A DNA stretch of 64,000 nt from Tridacna crocea. Its lineage: Eukaryota; Mollusca; Bivalvia; Cardiida; Cardiidae. The stretch is taken from NCBI GenBank assembly GCA_943736015.1, contig OX031064.1, positions 40,537,361 through 40,601,360 of the forward strand. The letters run 5' to 3'. Shown here one piece after another: positions 10,143 through 21,406 of this stretch. Numbering within the stretch: the stretch's first letter is position 1; each line of letters begins with the position of its first letter. A program made the translations under genes and the position numbers. The notes below the pieces were generated by a model. It ran no database searches, was not told the DNA's origin, and worked only from the letters and a program-made list of their open reading frames with translations.

Positions 10143-10515
10143 TTATAAAACGATAAAAGTTTGGACAAGTCCAAAATGAAAATATTTGCAGACGACAAAA
10201 TAACAGAACAGAACAGAATTTTATTGCTATAAGTAATAACAATACTTCTAGTAAACATAAATGAAAATATTTGCAGACGACAAAATAACAGAACAGAACA
10301 GAATTTTATTGCTATAAGTAACAACAATACTTCTAGTAAACATAAATGAAAATACACATAACTCAAAAATTGAAATTCTTTTCTGGGAAGGATTGTGGGA
10401 AAAGGTGGAAAGTGCCGATGATCAGCATTTTCCTCTTTTTCTCACAATGTTCTCAAAAGCTTTTATTATTCAGGGTCTTTTAAACTCGGGGTTTTATGGT
10501 AAAGGTATAGGACAT
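10143..10515. mobile_element. Family A MITE containing an 85-bp tandem duplication
   Basis: A family A copy (CGATAAAAGTTTGGACAAGTCC...GGTAAAGGTATAGG) is expanded by an 85-bp direct repeat. The unit starting ATGAAAATATTTGCAGACGA occurs at 10176 and 10261, with a partial third start at 10346. The unit includes AACAGAACAGAATTTTATTG, which is foreign to family A, so another element's end was captured and duplicated. Confidence 0.7.
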
Positions 10516-10588
10516 TTAATACAAAACAGGATACTAGATCTAGTCGACGAAATTGTGAACGTTTTTCACAGAACAAGCGGTCTGATCT

Positions 10589-10804
10589 TTAACCCTTTAC
10601 CAAACAATCCCTGGCTTTTACGACCCTGAGATAGAAACCGTTTGAAAAATTGTGGAAAAAGGAGAAAATGGTAATAATCAGCACTTTCTCCTTTTCACAC
10701 AATGTTTCTATCCTGCTCAATTTTTGAGTTACGTTTATTTTGTCGTCTGCATGTGCTTTCAATTTGGACCTGTGCAAAATTTAGTCGTTTGTTACAGAGC
10801 TTAA
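10589..10804. mobile_element. Family A MITE, full length
   Basis: TTAACCCTTTACCAAAC at the left and a decayed GTTTGTTACAGAGCTTAA at the right. The hairpin is slightly diverged. Confidence 0.75.
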
Positions 10805-11059
10805 GAACACTGAGATTTTTCAAGAATACAATACTGACAGAAATTCGGAATATTTTTGGCGTTTACACTGTTTATGTTCCTCTCATTTATGAATAACTCT
10901 ATTTCAAAGCCTTTTTGAAACAAGACCTTAAGCACCCGAATTCCTTGATAAAAGGGTAATGATATCGTCTGTTTCCAGTTTTGTTTGGCACATGTCTGTC
11001 GTTAATTGTTAAAGATGTTAATTTTGCCAGATGTTCTGTAGACATTTTCCAGGCCCTTG

Positions 11060-11587
11060 TCTTACGAACGAAGTCCGTAACAAAGAAACAAATGAATAAA
11101 TGCATGGCAGAAATAAGGATCGGAGCGGGATTCGAACTCCGAACTCCCGGACGCAAAGCCAATACCCTAACCACTGAGCCAAAGAGATATCTCCCTGACG
11201 CAGTAGCCAGGTATTGTATTTAAATCGGGAGTATGCCATGCAGGAAGGAATGGTCTCTCGTAACACACCCCCTCTTAAAGTCATCATTTATTGATGACTC
11301 AAAGCCTTATTAGGCAGGAAGTCCGATTTTGGACAACAAATGGGATTAATGGCTCAATGGCCAATCCCGGACGAGCCCCCATCTTACGAACGAAGTCCGT
11401 AACAAAGAAACAAATGAATAAATGCATGGCAGAAATAAGGATCGGAGCGGGATTCGAACTCCGAACTCCCGGACGCAAAGCCAATACCCTAACCACTGAG
11501 CCAAAGAGATATCTCCCTGACGCAGTAGCCAGGTATTGTATTTAAATCGGGAGTATGCCATGCAGGAAGGAATGGTCTCTCGTAACA
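11060..11587 (-). mobile_element. TRIM retrotransposon, complete (LTR-int-LTR)
   Basis: Two 206-bp LTRs (11060-11265, 11382-11587) flank a 116-bp internal segment (11266-11381) with the tRNA-Pro primer site at 11364-11381 and the purine tract at 11266-11276. The two LTRs look identical by eye, which suggests recent insertion or gene conversion. LTR A boxes are at 11170-11181 and 11492-11503, B boxes at 11128-11139 and 11450-11461. No matching target duplication is visible (left CCTTG, right AAATC), so ectopic recombination between copies is possible. Confidence 0.9.
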
Positions 11588-11693
11588 AAATCAGAAATGG
11601 ATCGAGCCCGTATGGACCCCCTTTTTTTCTATAATGTAAATATATAAACAGGTGACCGACAAAGGGGGTCTTTTATGCATTATAATTGGCTTT

Positions 11694-11940
11694 CAACACG
11701 CGAAAATTATTCGGACAATTTGGGTAAAGTGTCGTCTCGGATCAGCCTACGTAGTCTGCATAGGCTAATCCGAAATGACACATTTCGTTTCTATGTGATT
11801 TCCTGTTTTGCACAAGTCTGCTGCAGTTCAGAATCCAATGTAGTCGTAAAGTGCCGTCTCGGATGAGCCTGCACAGACTGCGCAGACTGATCCGAGACGA
11901 CACTTCACGCAAAGGTCCGAATGTCTCTTTTCGCGTGTTG
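11694..11940. mobile_element. Family C MITE with two internal palindromes
   Basis: Ends CAACACGCGAAAA and TTTTCGCGTGTTG are inverted repeats. Inside are two palindromes based on AAGTGTCGTCTCGGATCAGC, separated by a TTTTGCACAAGTCTGCTG spacer. An inverted copy lies at 12396-12650, a third at 15608-15829. Confidence 0.8.
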
Positions 11941-12021
11941 CAAACCATATCAAGAAAGTCTTTACATAGTTATCGGCTATAAAATCTATGTTGTGCAACA
12001 ACTGTCTAAACTATGATGTAG

Positions 12022-12095
12022 AATGATCCTTGGACATGCAGAAAATTTACAAATAAGCAAATGCTTCGACCTAGGTCAGCCTATATATCATCAAC
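12022..12095. mobile_element. Family D fragment
   Basis: GGACATGCAGAAAATTTAC...TTCGACCTAGGTCAGCC matches the middle of family D. Both ends are missing. Confidence 0.5.
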
Positions 12096-12158
12096 TATTA
12101 TTTCGTAGAGAATGACTCATTAAGTTTTTGTTGAAGACGAAGAACTTAAAATACATTA

Positions 12159-12377
12159 TTAAGCTGCAAGTCGCGACTCACTGACCTTTAGCGGACAGTG
12201 CAGGTCAAGATCAGACTGCAAAGAACTTAGAGTCTGATCTTGGACCTACACTGTCCGATAAGGAGATGTGAGGTGTAAGGTGATTTTTTTTCACCAAAAG
12301 CACGTTTGAAATGGAAATACTTGGGTGTTTACCATCGGCTTGAAAGTTTCCTTTGAAATTATATCGAAGGACAATTT
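12159..12377. mobile_element. Family B MITE
   Basis: Starts TTAAGCTGCAAG..., then GACTCACTGACC and the palindrome from GGACAGTGCAGGTCAAGATC to GACCTACACTGTCC. The 3' terminal repeat is degraded. Confidence 0.6.
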
Positions 12378-12395
12378 AAATAAGTATACGGCTTG

Positions 12396-12650
12396 CATCA
12401 CGAAACAAGGAGCATTCGGACATTTCGGTGAAGTGTCGTTTCAGATCAACCTGCGCAATCCTCGCAGGCTAATCGGAGACGACACTTTACGATTACATTA
12501 GATTTTGTGCTATAGTAGACTTGCACAAAACAGAAAATTACATAAAAGAGTGTCGTTTCGGATCAGCCTGCGCGCACTGCACAGGCTGATTCGAAACGAC
12601 ACTTTAAGCAAATGTCCGAATGCCCCTTTTCGCGTGTTGTAAGCCAATTA
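12396..12650. mobile_element. Family C MITE, inverted copy
   Basis: Reverse-complement relative of 11694-11940, with both palindromes and the spacer TTGCACAAAACAGAAAATTA. The right end is TTTTCGCGTGTTG. The left end is diverged. Confidence 0.75.
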
Positions 12651-12699
12651 TAATGCTGTTGTTTGGTAAAAATTTAACACCTATATTTGTCATTAGTAT

Positions 12700-13350
12700 T
12701 CTCCCTTTATCCAACAAGGTATTCATTTGCGTAGTTGCTCGACTTTCAAGCCAATTTTTTTATTAATATTTCTTTTCCAAACTATTAATTTTACAAATCG
12801 GCTTCCTTTACAAATTCCACTTCAGCGTTCTCAATGCTTTGAATTTTTACGGTTTATCTGATTATGCTGGTTTTGACGTACTTCATGGTTATTTATATAC
12901 TGGAATGAACAAAATGTAATTTGCGATTAGTAAAATAATATGGCCATGTTTATTCTCTCAGTCCCTGTAGGCCTTTTTGCCGACAAATCTATGACAACTA
13001 TCGCTAATATTTCATGTAACCCTTCTTTTGCTAAATAATTGGAATGGAACTGTCAAGCCGACTAAAATATCCCAAATTTTGCTACTTCAAAGGTAATTCT
13101 TAAGAAAAGATGTCTCCTTATCGGACAGTGTAGATGCGAGATCAGACTCCCCTTCTGTGCAGTCTGATCTTCATCTACAATGTCTGCAAAAGGTCCCGGG
13201 TTCGTGCCCAAAAGCCTAAGGGTTACCTATAATCAATATCTGGAATCCTATGCCTATATCTTTTTTTAAACACATTAATCTTAGCAACAACTGCTTCTTT
13301 TCCTACGATGATTTTCGTCAATATGATACTTTGAAAAATGTACATTAAAA
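12700..13350. repeat. Dispersed repeat K, copy 1
   Basis: Patchy similarity to about 17150-17440: TGGAATGAA...GTAATTTG...CATGTTTATTCTC...GTCC..GTAGGCC and CAACAACTG..TTCTTTTCCTA. A family B core is inserted at about 13118-13190. Type unknown. Confidence 0.4.
13118..13190. repeat. Family B hairpin core inside repeat K
   Basis: TCGGACAGTGTAGATGCGAG then ATCAGACT and GCAGTCTGATCTTCATCTAC. It has the same layout as other B cores and interrupts the K similarity. Confidence 0.6.
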
Positions 13351-13504
13351 AAAATTCACCATTCAACAAAATCTAAAACAATGAGAAAAGGAAGCAATTG
13401 CCAAGGTGTTACTTTTCAGTATTTCTCAACATGGCACTAAAGTGTTTCAATTTTTATATTGCATTACCTTTCACATCGTCTAGCTTTTTTTAAAGATTGA
13501 ATTT

Positions 13505-13735
13505 TGGTGTTGCTCTTGCAAAAAGGGGCATAATGCATCTCCATAATGCATTATTGCAAGAAATTCAGCACATAACTATACATTCATACAGTTTATTTTG
13601 TCTAACGATCGACTGGACGTGGAGGTAGAACGGTCTCTTGACATCCCAAAAATGACCCATATCAAAAAGTTCCGACCCATGTCAGCCTGCGTCTTTTTTT
13701 AGATGCATCATTCAGCCTTTTAGCAGAGCGTAACA
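13505..13735. mobile_element. Family D MITE
   Basis: GCTCTTGCAAAAAGGGGCAT at the left, CAGCCTTTTAGCAGAGC at the right, and a GACCCATGTCAGCCTGCG core whose second arm is mostly lost. Confidence 0.6.
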
Positions 13736-14005
13736 GAGATATTTCTTGTTTCTATTTAGATTATAAAGATAAGAATATTGCTATAGATACCTGACTCCGA
13801 ATCCATCTTATTCCAGCTTGCAATTTGATAAACCATTTTCCCCTTTTGCGTCTAAAGTTTGCACAGGATTCTCCATTTTCACATTGCATTCACTTTGTTT
13901 AACATATTGAAACACCATCCTGCAAAACTTATACCTCCAAGACAGTATCACTAAAGAGCATTGCTTTGAAACTGTAAGAAAAACCAATGCACCAATCCAA
14001 TGCAA
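13736..14005. other. No recognised feature
   Basis: Nothing recognised. Confidence 0.35.
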
Positions 14006-14007
14006 CT

Positions 14008-14335
14008 ATTTAACACAAAAACGTCCGACTTGTCCAAAAAACTTGCAGACAACGAATTAAATTTTGATGAAGTAATATTGCCTTTCTTCAAAAGTGTAGA
14101 AGACACTGTAAGAAAGAGAAAATCCTTTTGCCACCGTGTTTTCAAGAGCCTTCCCCTCCCAGGTCGATTGCACTCGTGATTTGTGGTATAGGGTTACACA
14201 TGGTATTATTACTTTTCAATGATCAGCTTTTGATTGATGCTTTTGAAAACTTTAAAACAGATTTACTTTGTCGTCTGCAAGTGCTTTAAATTAGAACCTG
14301 TCTAAAATTTTGTCGTCTTGGAAAGAGTTTATAAA
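14008..14335. mobile_element. Decayed family A copies
   Basis: Two remnants: 14008-14198 (one arm, GTAGAAGACACTGTAAGAAAG) and about 14255-14335 (the GTCGTCTGCAAGTGCTTTAA end segment). Confidence 0.45.
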
Positions 14336-14339
14336 TATT

Positions 14340-14720
14340 CATGACCTATCATGAGAATGAGTGTCCAATGTAGGAATAACAGACATTACTTATTATTTTC
14401 TATTTCATAATAAATACGCTTATAGATGTTTCAAAAGAAATAGAGAAAACAAATTTATAAAAGTTTTATTTGAAAAAATGTTTATTTATATATACCTAGA
14501 ATTCATAATTGCAAACACAAACTAGTTCCCATCTTTGGTTTATAACACAGGTATAGATCCTTATCTGGTTTATTTCCTTTGTTAATATTTTAATGAGTAG
14601 CAATAACCAACTGGTCTATATATTATTATCCTTCATTATGTTGCAAGTATCTTTCTAGCAGCAGATTCAAAGTCAAAGATCATTGAACTCTAAAAATAGT
14701 AACGGATGTGAGATAAGAAG
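14340..14720. other. No recognised feature
   Basis: AT-rich. No gene or repeat family seen. Confidence 0.4.
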
Positions 14721-14724
14721 AGGG

Positions 14725-14963
14725 TTAACACTTCACCATTTAAACACACAATCCCGTATTTTATCAATCCTGAAAAAAGACAGCATTTTAAAACAGTGTG
14801 CGAAAAGTAAAAACTGCTTATTACTAGCATTTTCTCTTTTCCCCACAAGGTTTTCTATTCTTTCAAAGGCAATTTTGACTGATTTGGACAATATTTGATT
14901 GGTCGTCTGCAAACGCTTTCAAGTCAGATTGGTGTTGAATTTTGTCGCCTGGTAGAGGCGTAA
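14725..14963. mobile_element. Family A MITE, diverged
   Basis: All segments are in order from TTAACACTTCACCATTTAAA to GGTAGAGGCGTAA, with a degenerate hairpin around 14790-14850. Confidence 0.6.
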
Positions 14964-15046
14964 CGCAACGCTCGTTTTCAATTGGTTAAAGGACAAAAAT
15001 ATCCCAATTCAAAAACTGTTTTTGTCAGTATATACCATAAATTAAA

Positions 15047-15110
15047 GGATAGTGTAGATCAAGATCAGAAGATACTGTCTATGCATTCTTATCATGGTCT
15101 ACACTTGTAT
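15047..15110. repeat. Family B hairpin core, diverged
   Basis: GGATAGTGTAGATCAAGATC at the left arm, decayed TTATCATGGTCTACACTTG at the right. Confidence 0.5.
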
Positions 15111-15607
15111 GAGCAGATAAAAAAGTCTTTTGCGTTGAAGGAGTTAATGAGAAGTGAAAACTGGTTATTTACGTCAAACCCAGATGCCGTTTCCCCTTTC
15201 CTGTTTAGAACAATATTTTCCGTTATCTCAAGTCAGTGAATGCATCTAGATAAAGCTGAGACAGACAAACATTGTCTCGTATATTTGATAACAGTCTGCA
15301 GTTTGATTTTAACTGAAAAACTAAAGTGTGCTTTCTTGCCTACGGGAAAAAAACAAGGTTTTACATTTAATCAGACTGGGTCAAGACAGAGAAAGGGCAA
15401 CTGAACGGAAGTGCGAAAGCAGTCTATCTTTGTCGACATTTCAACTTCCGCTAAGGGAAATACAGTACTTATAAAACTTTTTTCTGTCGTAGACAGACAA
15501 GAACTTTGCGTCATTTTACTAGTGTATGGATCTATTAGAACACTCGTCCGTTTGCTAGTTTGTCTGTTTATTTGCTAACCCCATCACCACGTTATCATTA
15601 TGGTCTG

Positions 15608-15829
15608 TAACATGCGAAAAAGGGGATTCAGACATTTGCGTAAAATGCTTCGGATTAGCCTGCGCATACTGCGTTTTTATGTAATTTTCTGTTTTGCACA
15701 AGTCTTCTGAAACACAAAATCTAATGTAGTCGTAAGGTGCCGTATCGGATTAGCCTACGCGTACAGCGCAGGCTAATCCGATACGACACTTTACGCAAAT
15801 GTCCTGATGCCCCCTCTTAGCGTGTTGCA
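15608..15829. mobile_element. Family C MITE
   Basis: Ends AACATGCGAAAAAGGGGATT and CCCCCTCTTAGCGTGTTGC. The first internal palindrome is half deleted; the second (GTGCCGTATCGGATTAGCCT with its complement) is nearly perfect. Confidence 0.75.
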
Positions 15830-16059
15830 GGATATATAAAAACGGCTATTTAAGGCTTTCTAGGCGCTGGATGGATTTTGAAGACATTGTGACGGAAATA
15901 ATCGAAACATTTCAACAGGAATTTGCCTGATTACAGTTGATATAATCAAAACATAAAATCTGCGCAGTCTATATCAGGGGCTTTTAATGTTGTTGTTAGT
16001 ATATTGTATTTATTCATTTACTTTCAATGGGTGGGATGGGGGGGTACATAGTCCTTTGC

Positions 16060-16125
16060 AGACTCTTAGATCAAGATGAGACAGCACAGAACTTGCGGTC
16101 TGATCTTGGACTCGTACATTATCCC
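16060..16125. repeat. Family B hairpin core, diverged
   Basis: TTAGATCAAGATGAGACAGC and GCGGTCTGATCTTGGACTCG form the palindrome. Confidence 0.55.
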
Positions 16126-16697
16126 TTCCATTCGCTGGATTATGACCAGAATAATAGTCCATTTAAATAAAAATCTTCATAATTATATAACCAATAAAGA
16201 ATTGTTTATTTATTACGTTGGCTTCGAGACAGTTAGGTAGGTACATGTAGCTATAAGTTCTGAGACAAAACATTTAAGCGACCGGCTGCTCTTCAACTTG
16301 CACAAAGTCGAACCAATATTTAGCCACCAGAAAGGAATAAACTCGTTACGAGGACGATCAATAATCCTAAAAAAGAAATTCGACTTGACGAGCACAGGAA
16401 TTCCATAACCAGGATGTAAAATTCACTCCTTGTCGTCCCCTACCCTCACAGCCTATAGAGATCTCAGTCAAAACTGTTTATACATTGATAACTAATTAAA
16501 AATAAAAGTAACGCCGGAATAAAAAAAAAAAGTAATAAAACTATCAAGGAAAAAGTCAAAAGCTGAGAACTTAGCTCCTCGCCTTGTATGAAAGAAAGGA
16601 TCATTTTGAAGTAGGTGGCACAGAGTAAAACCAGACAGAACTCATTTCCAAACCAGATATCGCCTCTACAGTACTATAAACACGACGTTATCCATTT

Positions 16698-17110
16698 GAG
16701 CCATGCTCTGGCAAAAGGGGGCATAGTACATTTCCGTGATATACTATATCACAAAAGACAACTTAATTACGGTACCATAAAATCCGTTTCGTCAACCAAC
16801 TGACTTGACTCTTTACCAAATGACAATATTTTAGGTTTGTCCAAATAGAAAGCATTTGCAGACGACAACATAAAAGTGACTGAAAATTTGAAATTTGTTT
16901 TGTGAGGGGTAGAAAACATTGTTGGAAAAGGAGAAAATGCTGGTTACCAGCATTTTCTCCTTTTCCCACAATGTTTTCTAAAGGCTTCTTTCTCAGGGGC
17001 GTCAAAAGTAGGGATTGTGTGGTAATGGGTTAATATGGAGGTAGAATTATTTGACATTCAGAAAGTTTGAAGATAGCGAAAAGTTTCGGCTCATATCAGC
17101 CTGCGAGGGA
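16698..17110. mobile_element. Family D MITE interrupted by family A
   Basis: D starts GAGCCATGCTCTGGCAAAAG and continues after the insertion with AATATGGAGGTAGAATTATT...AAAAGTTTCGGCTCATATCAGCC. Family A occupies 16805-17033. Confidence 0.65.
16805..17033. mobile_element. Family A MITE nested in family D
   Basis: CTCTTTACCAAATGACAAT to GTGTGGTAATGGGTTAA with an almost perfect hairpin. It is close to the copies at 2869 and 59040, and younger than the D copy it splits. Confidence 0.8.
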
Positions 17111-17149
17111 TACGGGTTCATTTCTTTCTCCCTACGCCATTACAAATCT

Positions 17150-17440
17150 TCTCGGACTCCTAGCTTTCTGCGTTGCTAAATTTGCAGGCCTTTTACCTTT
17201 TTTATGGTATAGATGCAATGGAATGAATAAACAGTAACTTGTGAATGGTCAGATATGTAGACATGTTCATTCTGCGGTCCTCGTAGACCCGTGTATGATA
17301 CTATGATACTATTGCTTATTGTCGCTTATGTGTTCGATCCATAACCCATTATTTTATTACAAATAGAATCTACATTTATTTTTAGAAACACTGTTTCTTT
17401 CAGCAACTGTTCTTTTTCTAACAACGACTTGCTATAAATT
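17150..17440. repeat. Dispersed repeat K, copy 2
   Basis: Similar in order and spacing to parts of 12700-13350 without the family B insertion. No terminal structure is visible. Confidence 0.35.
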
Positions 17441-17870
17441 GTAACGGCAAAGAATTTGATCTTTTCTTTTTAATACGTGCAAAGTAAAAGTAGTTCCTGT
17501 GTCGCCTGGTGGTGTTATTGTTGACACGAACGATATACACGGACTCATAAACCACATAGACTTACCCGAATCAGAGATCGTAAATAGATCTCTGCCCAAA
17601 TTGCAAGTTCTATCCAGATGTTTCCGAATGGGCGAGTCGGAAAGCTGTCTATACCAAGAAAAAGATAAATATGGTATACCTAAATGATGCTTGGTATGAG
17701 GAACAACTTATGTATATCTATGTATTTTTGGCTCTCACATTTTCATGTCGACTGTCGATTGACGCTTCTAAGGATTCAGGGAGAACACTCTCAAATAGAT
17801 ATCTCGTATAAGGGCGTTATCTCCCTTTAATATCATTTCATGAAATCTGCAGCATGGTAGTAACGGAAGC
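17441..17870. other. No recognised feature
   Basis: No gene supported. An open frame here has no recognisable domain. Confidence 0.35.
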
Positions 17871-17872
17871 AT

Positions 17873-18045
17873 TTAATTTGTCGTCGGCAATACTTCCAGT
17901 TTTGGCGTTTGTAGAACTTTGTCTTTTGTTGAATGATAGAAAAACATTGTGGGAAAATGAGACTAATGGTTACAAGCATTTTCTACGTTACCCGCATTGC
18001 TTGCAAAAGGTTTTCTTTTCTAAGCGTAAAAACACGTTTTTTGTT
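17873..18045. mobile_element. Family A fragment, diverged
   Basis: TTGTCGTCGGCAATACTTCC...AACATTGTGGGAAAATGAG...TTACAAGCATTTTCT. The hairpin is partly decayed. Confidence 0.5.
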
Positions 18046-18175
18046 AATACGATTATCCAATAAAGAACGGTGTATATCAGAGATCAGACTACAGGTTTGG
18101 GCTGAATTAAGACGTGTATTCTTATTAGCCCAGCTGAATGTAACAATTTATTTACATTTACTGGTATTCAATAAT

Positions 18176-18262
18176 CTGTCTATTGTCTGTCTGTATGTCT
18201 ATCTGTCTGTCTCTCTTTGTCTATCTGTCTGTCTGTCGGTCGGTCTGTCTGTCTGCTGGCCC
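18176..18262. repeat. (TCTG)n-like microsatellite
   Basis: Imperfect run of CTGT/CTGTCTAT/GGTC tetranucleotides. Translations across it are low-complexity and not genes. Confidence 0.8.
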
Positions 18263-18589
18263 ATAACAGTATTTCCTGAGAGGTTAAGGGTTAAACACGG
18301 AAATGCGAGCAATATTTTTTATCCAATGTTGTATACTTCGACACGTTTATGGAGCAGACACGTTCTGACAGCAAGGTGCACTTTACATGATAATGCACTC
18401 AATAAAAGCGGTTAAAACTGTCACCTTTCAAAGAAAGATTCATCTAAAGTAGTTTATGGGAACAGAACAGAACATTATTTCATTCAGGCGTGTGCTTTGC
18501 ATTCATCTTCTTGGCACAGTACGATACAAAATCATTATTTGATGCCACGTGGTTCTACCTCGATTCATCATGAAAATGCATATAGGCTA

Positions 18590-19035
18590 TATAATTATAC
18601 TACTCAAAATTTGCTAGGGATCACCCTAAAAGATTCACTCGAAATATATATGTGGCATGTATCATGTATGGTTTTACAACATATTGCATTGCTACACTGA
18701 TCAATAAAATGACCAGTGGAAATAGATCTTTAAGCCTTTACCTCACAATGCCGACTGTTTAAGACACTGAGAAACAAGCCTTTGGAAAACATTGTTGGAA
18801 AAGGAGAATATGCTGGATATCAGCATCTTCTCCTTTTTCAACAATGTTTTCTACCCTATTACAGACAGCTTAGTGCATGTTGCATTTAGCTTTTGGTCAG
18901 CAAATGCTTTCAACTTGGACAAATCTAGAGTTTTACAGTATGGTAAAGAGTTTATGCAAAACTGTTGTCACTTAAAAACCCATACAGAAATATGTAAGTG
19001 ATCCCTATCAAAGTTTGAGTAGTATACATACAAGG
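18590..19035. repeat. Dispersed repeat J, copy 1, carrying family A
   Basis: Aligns with 49830-50272 on both sides of a family A MITE (18730-18954): GGGATCACC...ATCATGTATGGTTTTACAA to the left and AAATATGTAAGTGATCCCTA to the right. The unit is therefore larger than the MITE. Confidence 0.65.
18730..18954. mobile_element. Family A MITE inside repeat J
   Basis: TTAAGCCTTTACCTCACAAT to GTATGGTAAAGAGTTTA with a clean hairpin (AACATTGTTGGAAAAGGAGA and its complement). Confidence 0.75.
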
Positions 19036-19208
19036 ACAATTTGTATGCAGGCTGTAGACGTGTTCTAATTTGCGCAAAAATGATGATTGAAAATTTTAAG
19101 TAAAAGATTGGGATAACTAATAATTATACTGAAAAGACGGATAAATAGATCAATGCTTAATACCATTAGTAGCTTCAATATAGCGTTATTTGGAGCTGTT
19201 TAGAATAC

Positions 19209-19541
19209 GGAATACCGCTAGGGCCATCGCCTGTGAATTTGTTTATTTCAAACGCGATACTCGATAGTACGATGATGATAGTGCGATAAAATATCACGTT
19301 ATCGCACCATCGCATATCACCATAGCACTATCGCGTTATCATCATCGTTCTATCGCGTTAACACCATCATACTGTGGCGTTATCATCATCGTGCCATCGC
19401 GTTATAATCATTGTACTATCGCGGTTTTCGTCATCGTATTATAGCATTATCGTCATCGTACTGTCTCGTTATCACCATCGCACTATAGAGCATCGTGTCT
19501 AAAATCAATAAATTCATAGGCGATGGCTCTAACGGTATTCC
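19209..19541. mobile_element. TIR element enclosing a 22-bp minisatellite
   Basis: Terminal inverted repeats GGAATACCGCTAGGGCCATC (left) and its near-perfect counterpart ending AACGGTATTCC (right). Inside, about 19297-19490, are roughly nine 22-bp units like CGTTATCATCATCGTTCTAT(CG). A non-autonomous DNA element with a tandem-repeat core is the simplest reading. Confidence 0.75.
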
Positions 19542-19945
19542 TTAATTAAATGCACTGTTGATCCTAGAATTCATTTTCGGTTTTCACAATTTAATTGTAA
19601 CCTTTTGTAAATGATAATGGAAATAAAAAAAATGGGGGAAAATGGACTAGACTTCTAGTTGTAACGGTGGCAGTTGCTTCATTCAAAGGCTGTTATAGGT
19701 CAAAAGGTTTCTTGTGATAGGGCGTAGTAATTCAGTTTTGTATACAAACGTTTTAAGACAATATATTCAGCGGTCTTGACACTAATGATAATCATAATTA
19801 TGACTTTTACAATTGTCATGTAAAATCATAAACGTGTCAGGTATTTTACACGCCTTAAAAAAAGTAAAGGGACTTGTAATAAAGATACCAAAGGATGCTA
19901 TGACATATTTTTCTATTACCTTCGAAGCTGTCGGTGAAGGATTGA
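19542..19945. other. No recognised feature
   Basis: AT-rich. Nothing recognised. Confidence 0.4.
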
Positions 19946-20173
19946 ACTCCAAAATCTTTACCAGATGACAAAATTTTAGCCTCCTCTAAATCACAAACAC
20001 TTGCAGATGACAACTTAAATGGGACTCAAATAATGTAACCTTGATAGGGTAGAAAACATTGTGGGAAAAGAAAAAAGTGCTGGTTACCAGCATCTTCTCC
20101 TTTTCTCACAATATTTTCAAAAGGCTTCTTCCTCAAAGGTGTTGAAAGTCGTCATTGTTTGGAAATGGATTAA
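19946..20173. mobile_element. Family A MITE
   Basis: CTTTACCAGATGACAAAATT at the left, GTTTGGAAATGGATTAA at the right, with the hairpin around 20050-20115. Confidence 0.7.
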
Positions 20174-20301
20174 AGGCCGAGAAGAAGCTAAAAGTAAGTT
20201 ATATTTCGACGAAATGCTCTTTAACGTAGGCAACAAGACATCAGCTGTGCAGCGTGTTTAAATTATTATGTTAAACCTTCGACTACATAAATAACTTTTG
20301 C

Positions 20302-20372
20302 AGATAGTGTAGACGCAAAACCAGACCGCTCTGAAGGTGCAGTCTGATCCTCTGCACTACACTACCGGCTGT
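20302..20372. repeat. Family B hairpin core, diverged
   Basis: GATAGTGTAGACGCAAAACC to CTGATCCTCTGCACTACACT palindrome. Confidence 0.5.
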
Positions 20373-20771
20373 TTGCTCATGCACAATACCGCCCCCCCAC
20401 CCCCAATTTTTTTCCAACGACGAATAGCATTTTTTCTGTCGAAAAAGGTGAATATATTTTTCTAATTTACTAATCGAAGGATGAAACTTTGAATTGTGCA
20501 ATAGAGGATCCATGTATATTTGAATATAACATTTTTAGATGGAGTTATAACAAAGAAGTCTAAAAAGAAAATTAATTCATTTGTAAATAAATCATACATG
20601 TAAAGTTGCTATCAAATTAGCATAGATATGAAAACCGGGTTCTAATGACATTTTAAATACAGAGTTAAATGCATTAGGGGAGGAAAGAACAACAAAGTAA
20701 GTACTGAATAATTTGTGTCTTCATTAATTTGTTTCTCCCTGTTAAATGCTCTATATGCCAATTTCAGTTGT

Positions 20772-20996
20772 TTAACCCTTTATTGCACAATGCCGACTTT
20801 GAACGATAAGGAAACAAGCCTTTTGTAAATATTGGGGGAAAAGGAGAAAATGCTGGAAACCAGCATTTCTCCTTTTCCCTCAGTGTTTACTACCATATCA
20901 AAAGCAAACTGCACCATTTGACCCACAATGAAATCTTAAATCTGCATTACTTTCAGATTTGGAAAAGGCTAAAATTTCGTCATCTGTGAAAGAAAT
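20772..20996. mobile_element. Family A MITE
   Basis: TTAACCCTTTATTGCACAAT with the hairpin at about 20833-20890. The right half is diverged. Confidence 0.7.
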
Positions 20997-21099
20997 AACT
21001 TATTTCATGGCGACGGTTTAGGTGTTCCTGTCTTTCTTGGTCATCCATGTCGGGTCTTGTAGTCTAATATGAGTACCTTCGTGGACGAGGATTGAACTG

Positions 21100-21259
21100 A
21101 GAAGAGAGAAAGAGAGAGAAAGAAAAAGAGTGAGAGAGGGAAAGAGAGAGAGAGAAAGAGGAGTGGTAAGGAGAGAGAGAGAGAAAGAGGAGGGGCTAGG
21201 AGAGAGAGAGGAGGGGTAAGGAGAGAAAGAGAGAGAGAAAGAGAAAGAGGAGGGGCAAG

Positions 21260-21290
<31 letters not shown>

Positions 21291-21321
21291 GAGGGGCAAG
21301 GAGAGAGAGAGGAGGGGTAAG

Positions 21322-21361
<40 letters not shown>

Positions 21362-21368
21362 GGGTAAG

Positions 21369-21406
<38 letters not shown>

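Noticed and set aside
21018-21299. Ser/Leu/Pro-rich frame
   Set aside because: Translation of a (GA)n-rich simple repeat.
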